DNA of 64,000 nt, from positions 79,501-143,500 of the forward strand of contig JAXCGZ010005720.1 of the NCBI GenBank assembly GCA_037179515.1. Direction: 5' to 3'. This DNA comes from Halocaridina rubra (lineage: Eukaryota > Arthropoda > Malacostraca > Decapoda > Atyidae). The notes under the pieces are model-generated. The model searched no databases. It was not told the origin of the DNA and was given only the letters and a program-made list of their open reading frames with translations. Positions 60,730 to 64,000 of the stretch are shown one piece after another; position 1 is the first letter of the stretch; every line of letters starts with the position of its first letter. The translations under genes were made by a program, and so were the position numbers.

Positions 60730-61056
60730 ACGACAAGAAAAACTAACGAGGCTGTGTTCAGGCAGAAAGTAGTGGAGAAAGAATTGGTGACGAGTGAGAA
60801 AACGGCAAATGAGATTTCTTAGTCATGTGAATAGGAGGAATGAGATTGAGGCTATGGGGATGACTGAGATGGTGGAAGGTAGAAGAGCGAGAGGACGAAT
60901 AAGAGAGAAAAATATGGATGCTGCAACGAGAGCGGTGGGAGGACGGTTAAGGCTGGCAGAGTTGTTGCAAATAACAAGACTGTCAAGTGGCGCTCCATGG
61001 CTGCAGAAGTCAAAATGGATATTGTACCTCGATGATGATGATGATGACGAAATGAT
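60730..61056 (+). mobile_element. RTE-like LINE 3-prime end with (GAT)n tail
   Basis: A short open frame reads RKRQMRFLSHVNRRNEIEAMGM, then EGRRARGRIREKNMDAATRAVGG and LLQITRLSS..W. This is the C-terminal pattern ..RQ..FLGH..R....E......EGRRARGR.R..  of RTE-type proteins. GATGATGATGATGA (61031-61046) follows closely, as expected for trinucleotide-type tails of such elements. A different family from the relic at 401-2345. No RT core is present. Confidence 0.65.
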
Positions 61057-61868
61057 GATAATTAGAATTCACTATCTGAGGATAGTATCAACATTAAAAG
61101 CACTCACTGAGCGGAGGAAATATATGATAAATGTCAGTGAATCAGAACATCGACCAGGCAACGAGGAGTTATTGCTCTCTCCCACAAACACTTAGGTAAT
61201 AAGATGGGAGTATCTGTGAACCATTCATGATTCGATCCAACTAGGGAATTGTTCAGTCTCTTTTGTAGTTTACTGGCTGAACAGACCCGACAGAGGGCTA
61301 TATTCAGGCAAAATTAATGTATATTTGAGAATGTATATCACTCGATTATGTATGTATGATTGGTTATCTATATCCAGATAAAAAAACACACACACAAACA
61401 TCCATACATCCGTTAAGGGAAGGTTGGAGACCGGCAACATTCGAAGAAATGAAATACATAATTTCAGAAAATGTCACTCCAGTCTTTGTAGTTGGTAGAA
61501 ACATCTCATTCTTTCATTCGTTATAAACATCTCTTTGTTTCAGAATCTGCAAAACGTTACAAGTAGAAGACAAGTAACATATTTCTTATAATTCGTAGAT
61601 GCCATTGAAGGACGCTCTGGGGGAAGGAGTAATAAATTCTATAAAGGGTCAAGGACTATTATTCTCAGAGTAAACACCGTTGTAATTCATTAAATATTTC
61701 ACTCGCTACAAGTAAAGAGAATATATTTTGTCTTATCCATGTGACCCTCATACACCTAACGTTGTTTTAATCCAAAAATTGCAACCCAGTGAGAGAGATA
61801 GATAGAGATAAGATCGATAGAAAGAGAGAGCAAAATAAATAAATAAAAAATTTCTTTCTACTCTTAAG
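61057..61868. other. No gene recognised
   Basis: About 810 bp with no supported gene or repeat, apart from short AC-rich and GATA-rich patches (61385-61396, 61793-61815). Confidence 0.6.
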
Positions 61869-62480
<612 letters not shown>

Positions 62481-63169
62481 TGAGATTAAGCTTACAATTT
62501 ATATTCTTACAAAATATGTAAACTACAATAGACATCATGTAAGAGAATATTAATATATCCTAAATGATTATTGCAATATAAGAGTGGATGTAATATATTC
62601 TTTATAAGATATACAAACATACAAATTCGTGTTATGTATTGTTATCTTATCAGACTGTTTTTTATAAGAATATCGGATCATACAGATATAAGCTGCAAGT
62701 GCAATAAACCGACTTACTCAGTTACTAAAAATATTATCCCAGTTTCTTATTAATAGCTAATACTTTTTTCTTTTTTCTTTTTTAATTTATGGCCACTGAT
62801 ATTCTGTTCCAATGGGTGGAGGAACCAGTGAAGACATTCTTTTTTTCTTGGCTATTTTTTGTTCTTGGAATTAGAGTTTTTAGTGAATGTCAAGTGTTTC
62901 ACAGAACCACTAAAAGTGTTAATATCTATAATCTATTCATGTGTAGTACACATATGTTTACAATGGTCGGAGTCTCCCTATCACTTCTCTAAACTCTTTG
63001 GAGATGAAGAGCTGCCACAATTTCTCCCCCACCACAACGCTGCTTGGGTTACTCACAGGGTAATAGTACATTTTATTTACTTAAACAGAAACATCACCAC
63101 ACGCCATATTTCATTTGGTTTGGTTGGGTACCTTGCGCCAGTAGTGTTCCTTAATATATGGTGCTGTGT
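62481..63169. other. No gene recognised
   Basis: About 690 bp of A/T-rich sequence. Open frames at 62789-62992 and the first half of 62859-63368 look hydrophobic but show no family motif. Confidence 0.55.
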
Positions 63170-63368
63170 CCGATTAAACTCTTTTGCCATATGGCCAACA
63201 GCGAATTCGTTTTTCAAACGAAAAATTGTGGAATCTTCCCTCATTAAAATGAAGGACAATCTCAATTTATCTAGGGGGCAATGGACCCCTGACATAGTTG
63301 ATAAAACTCTTCTAAAGCACAACCTCAACGAAGTCATCCCGCAAGAAAAAAACCCACTCATCCTGTAG
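63170..63368 (+). pseudogene. Possible Penelope-like element C-terminal remnant
   Basis: The end of an open frame reads FFKRKIVESSLIKMKDNLN, then LSRGQWTPDIVDKTLL. This resembles the C-terminal end of GIY-YIG-type endonuclease domains in Penelope-like elements (..R..IE...I......NLN.G...LD..). The diagnostic GIY-YIG residues and the RT are not visible, so this is a weak call. The stop TAG is at 63366-63368. Confidence 0.35.
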
Positions 63369-63399
63369 TTTTTTCGGTATTACATGACTATTTTCATTT

Positions 63400-63600
63400 A
63401 TTTTGATTATTGTTATTGTTGTTTTTTGTTATTATTAATATTATTATTATTTCTGTATTGATTGTTATTGTTGTCACTATTGTTAGCATTTCTGGTATCA
63501 TTATTATTTTTAGGATTGTTACTATTGTTATTTATATTATTATTGGCATTAGTCTCACTTTTCCCAATACTTATATATTTCAATTTTGTTAATTATCTTA
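63400..63600. repeat. Degenerate TTATT/TTG-rich simple sequence
   Basis: Irregular TTATT, TTGTT and ATTATT units, a decayed trinucleotide-type tract. Confidence 0.7.
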
Positions 63601-63752
63601 CGCACTTATTATTTATGTATATGTCTGCATGTATATATATTTATATGTATATGTTTGTGTATGTGTGTATGCATATATATATTTTTACTATATATGTAAA
63701 TGTTTGTGTATATACATGTACATGGGTATGTGCGTACATGTGTTTGCATATG

Positions 63753-63813
<61 letters not shown>

Positions 63814-63827
63814 TATATATACATATT

Positions 63828-63901
<74 letters not shown>

Positions 63902-63907
63902 CATATT

Positions 63908-64000
<93 letters not shown>
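63601..64000. repeat. TATATG-rich sequence grading into (TA)n to the window edge
   Basis: TGTATATG-type units (63617-63752), then TA tracts 63753-63810, 63831-63890 and 63912-64000. The units GTATATATATACATATTTATG recur at 63811 and 63891, 80 bp apart. The tract continues beyond the window. Confidence 0.93.

Overview
This window looks like a gene-poor, transposon-saturated stretch of an arthropod nuclear genome, most likely a decapod crustacean. The reasons are the CR1-, Jockey-, RTE- and L2-like LINEs, the degenerate Gypsy elements, the tRNA-headed SINEs with (ATT)n or (AAC)n tails, and the very long (TA)n tracts. The taxon is an inference; no host single-copy gene fixes it. No bacterial, organellar or CRISPR features were seen, and no virus-derived gene was recognised. 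Element names such as J1-J5, K1-K2 and CR1-a to CR1-h are labels used only in this answer. Layout, left third (1-24.7 kb): diverged 133-bp tandem repeats; an RTE-like LINE relic; CR1-a, with one stop codon in its reverse transcriptase (RT); and Gypsy-1 on the minus strand (about 4.0-11.1 kb), split by a 1.17-kb non-autonomous hAT element with a perfect 8-bp target duplication. Next is a nested stack. An old plus-strand Jockey-like copy (J2) is split by a nearly full-length minus-strand copy of the same family (J1) and by a different LINE (K1) that keeps an open 372-codon RT frame. Gypsy-2 follows, split by minus-strand CR1-b exactly at the protease active-site codons. Middle (24.7-45.2 kb): J3; two more LINE relics; an array of five nearly identical tRNA-derived SINEs separated by (ATT)n spacers in an alternating long/short pattern; TA tracts; two short inverted-repeat elements; CR1-g; K2; and a second tRNA-like repeat family. 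That family forms a 515-bp palindrome and a four-unit 277-bp tandem array on either side of a broken Tigger/pogo transposon. J4 closes this part. Right third (45.2-64 kb): degenerate Gypsy-3, then the only intact host-like open reading frame in the window, a single-exon 235-residue ATF4-type bZIP protein (50115-50822). After it come CR1-c inserted in a (TG)n tract, a CR1 3-prime-end foldback, J5, a second hAT-like element with an (AC)n tract, a possible Penelope-like remnant and terminal TA repeats. How it fits together: nearly all coding capacity is retrotransposon EN, RT, RNase H, integrase or gag in various states of decay. The least decayed are K1, CR1-a and CR1-c, which suggests these families were active recently. 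A ~65-bp repeat at 42.8 kb and again at 49.9 kb, the second ending at the bZIP start codon, suggests that J4 and Gypsy-3 inserted into an array upstream of the bZIP gene. All calls come from reading the sequence, with no database search.
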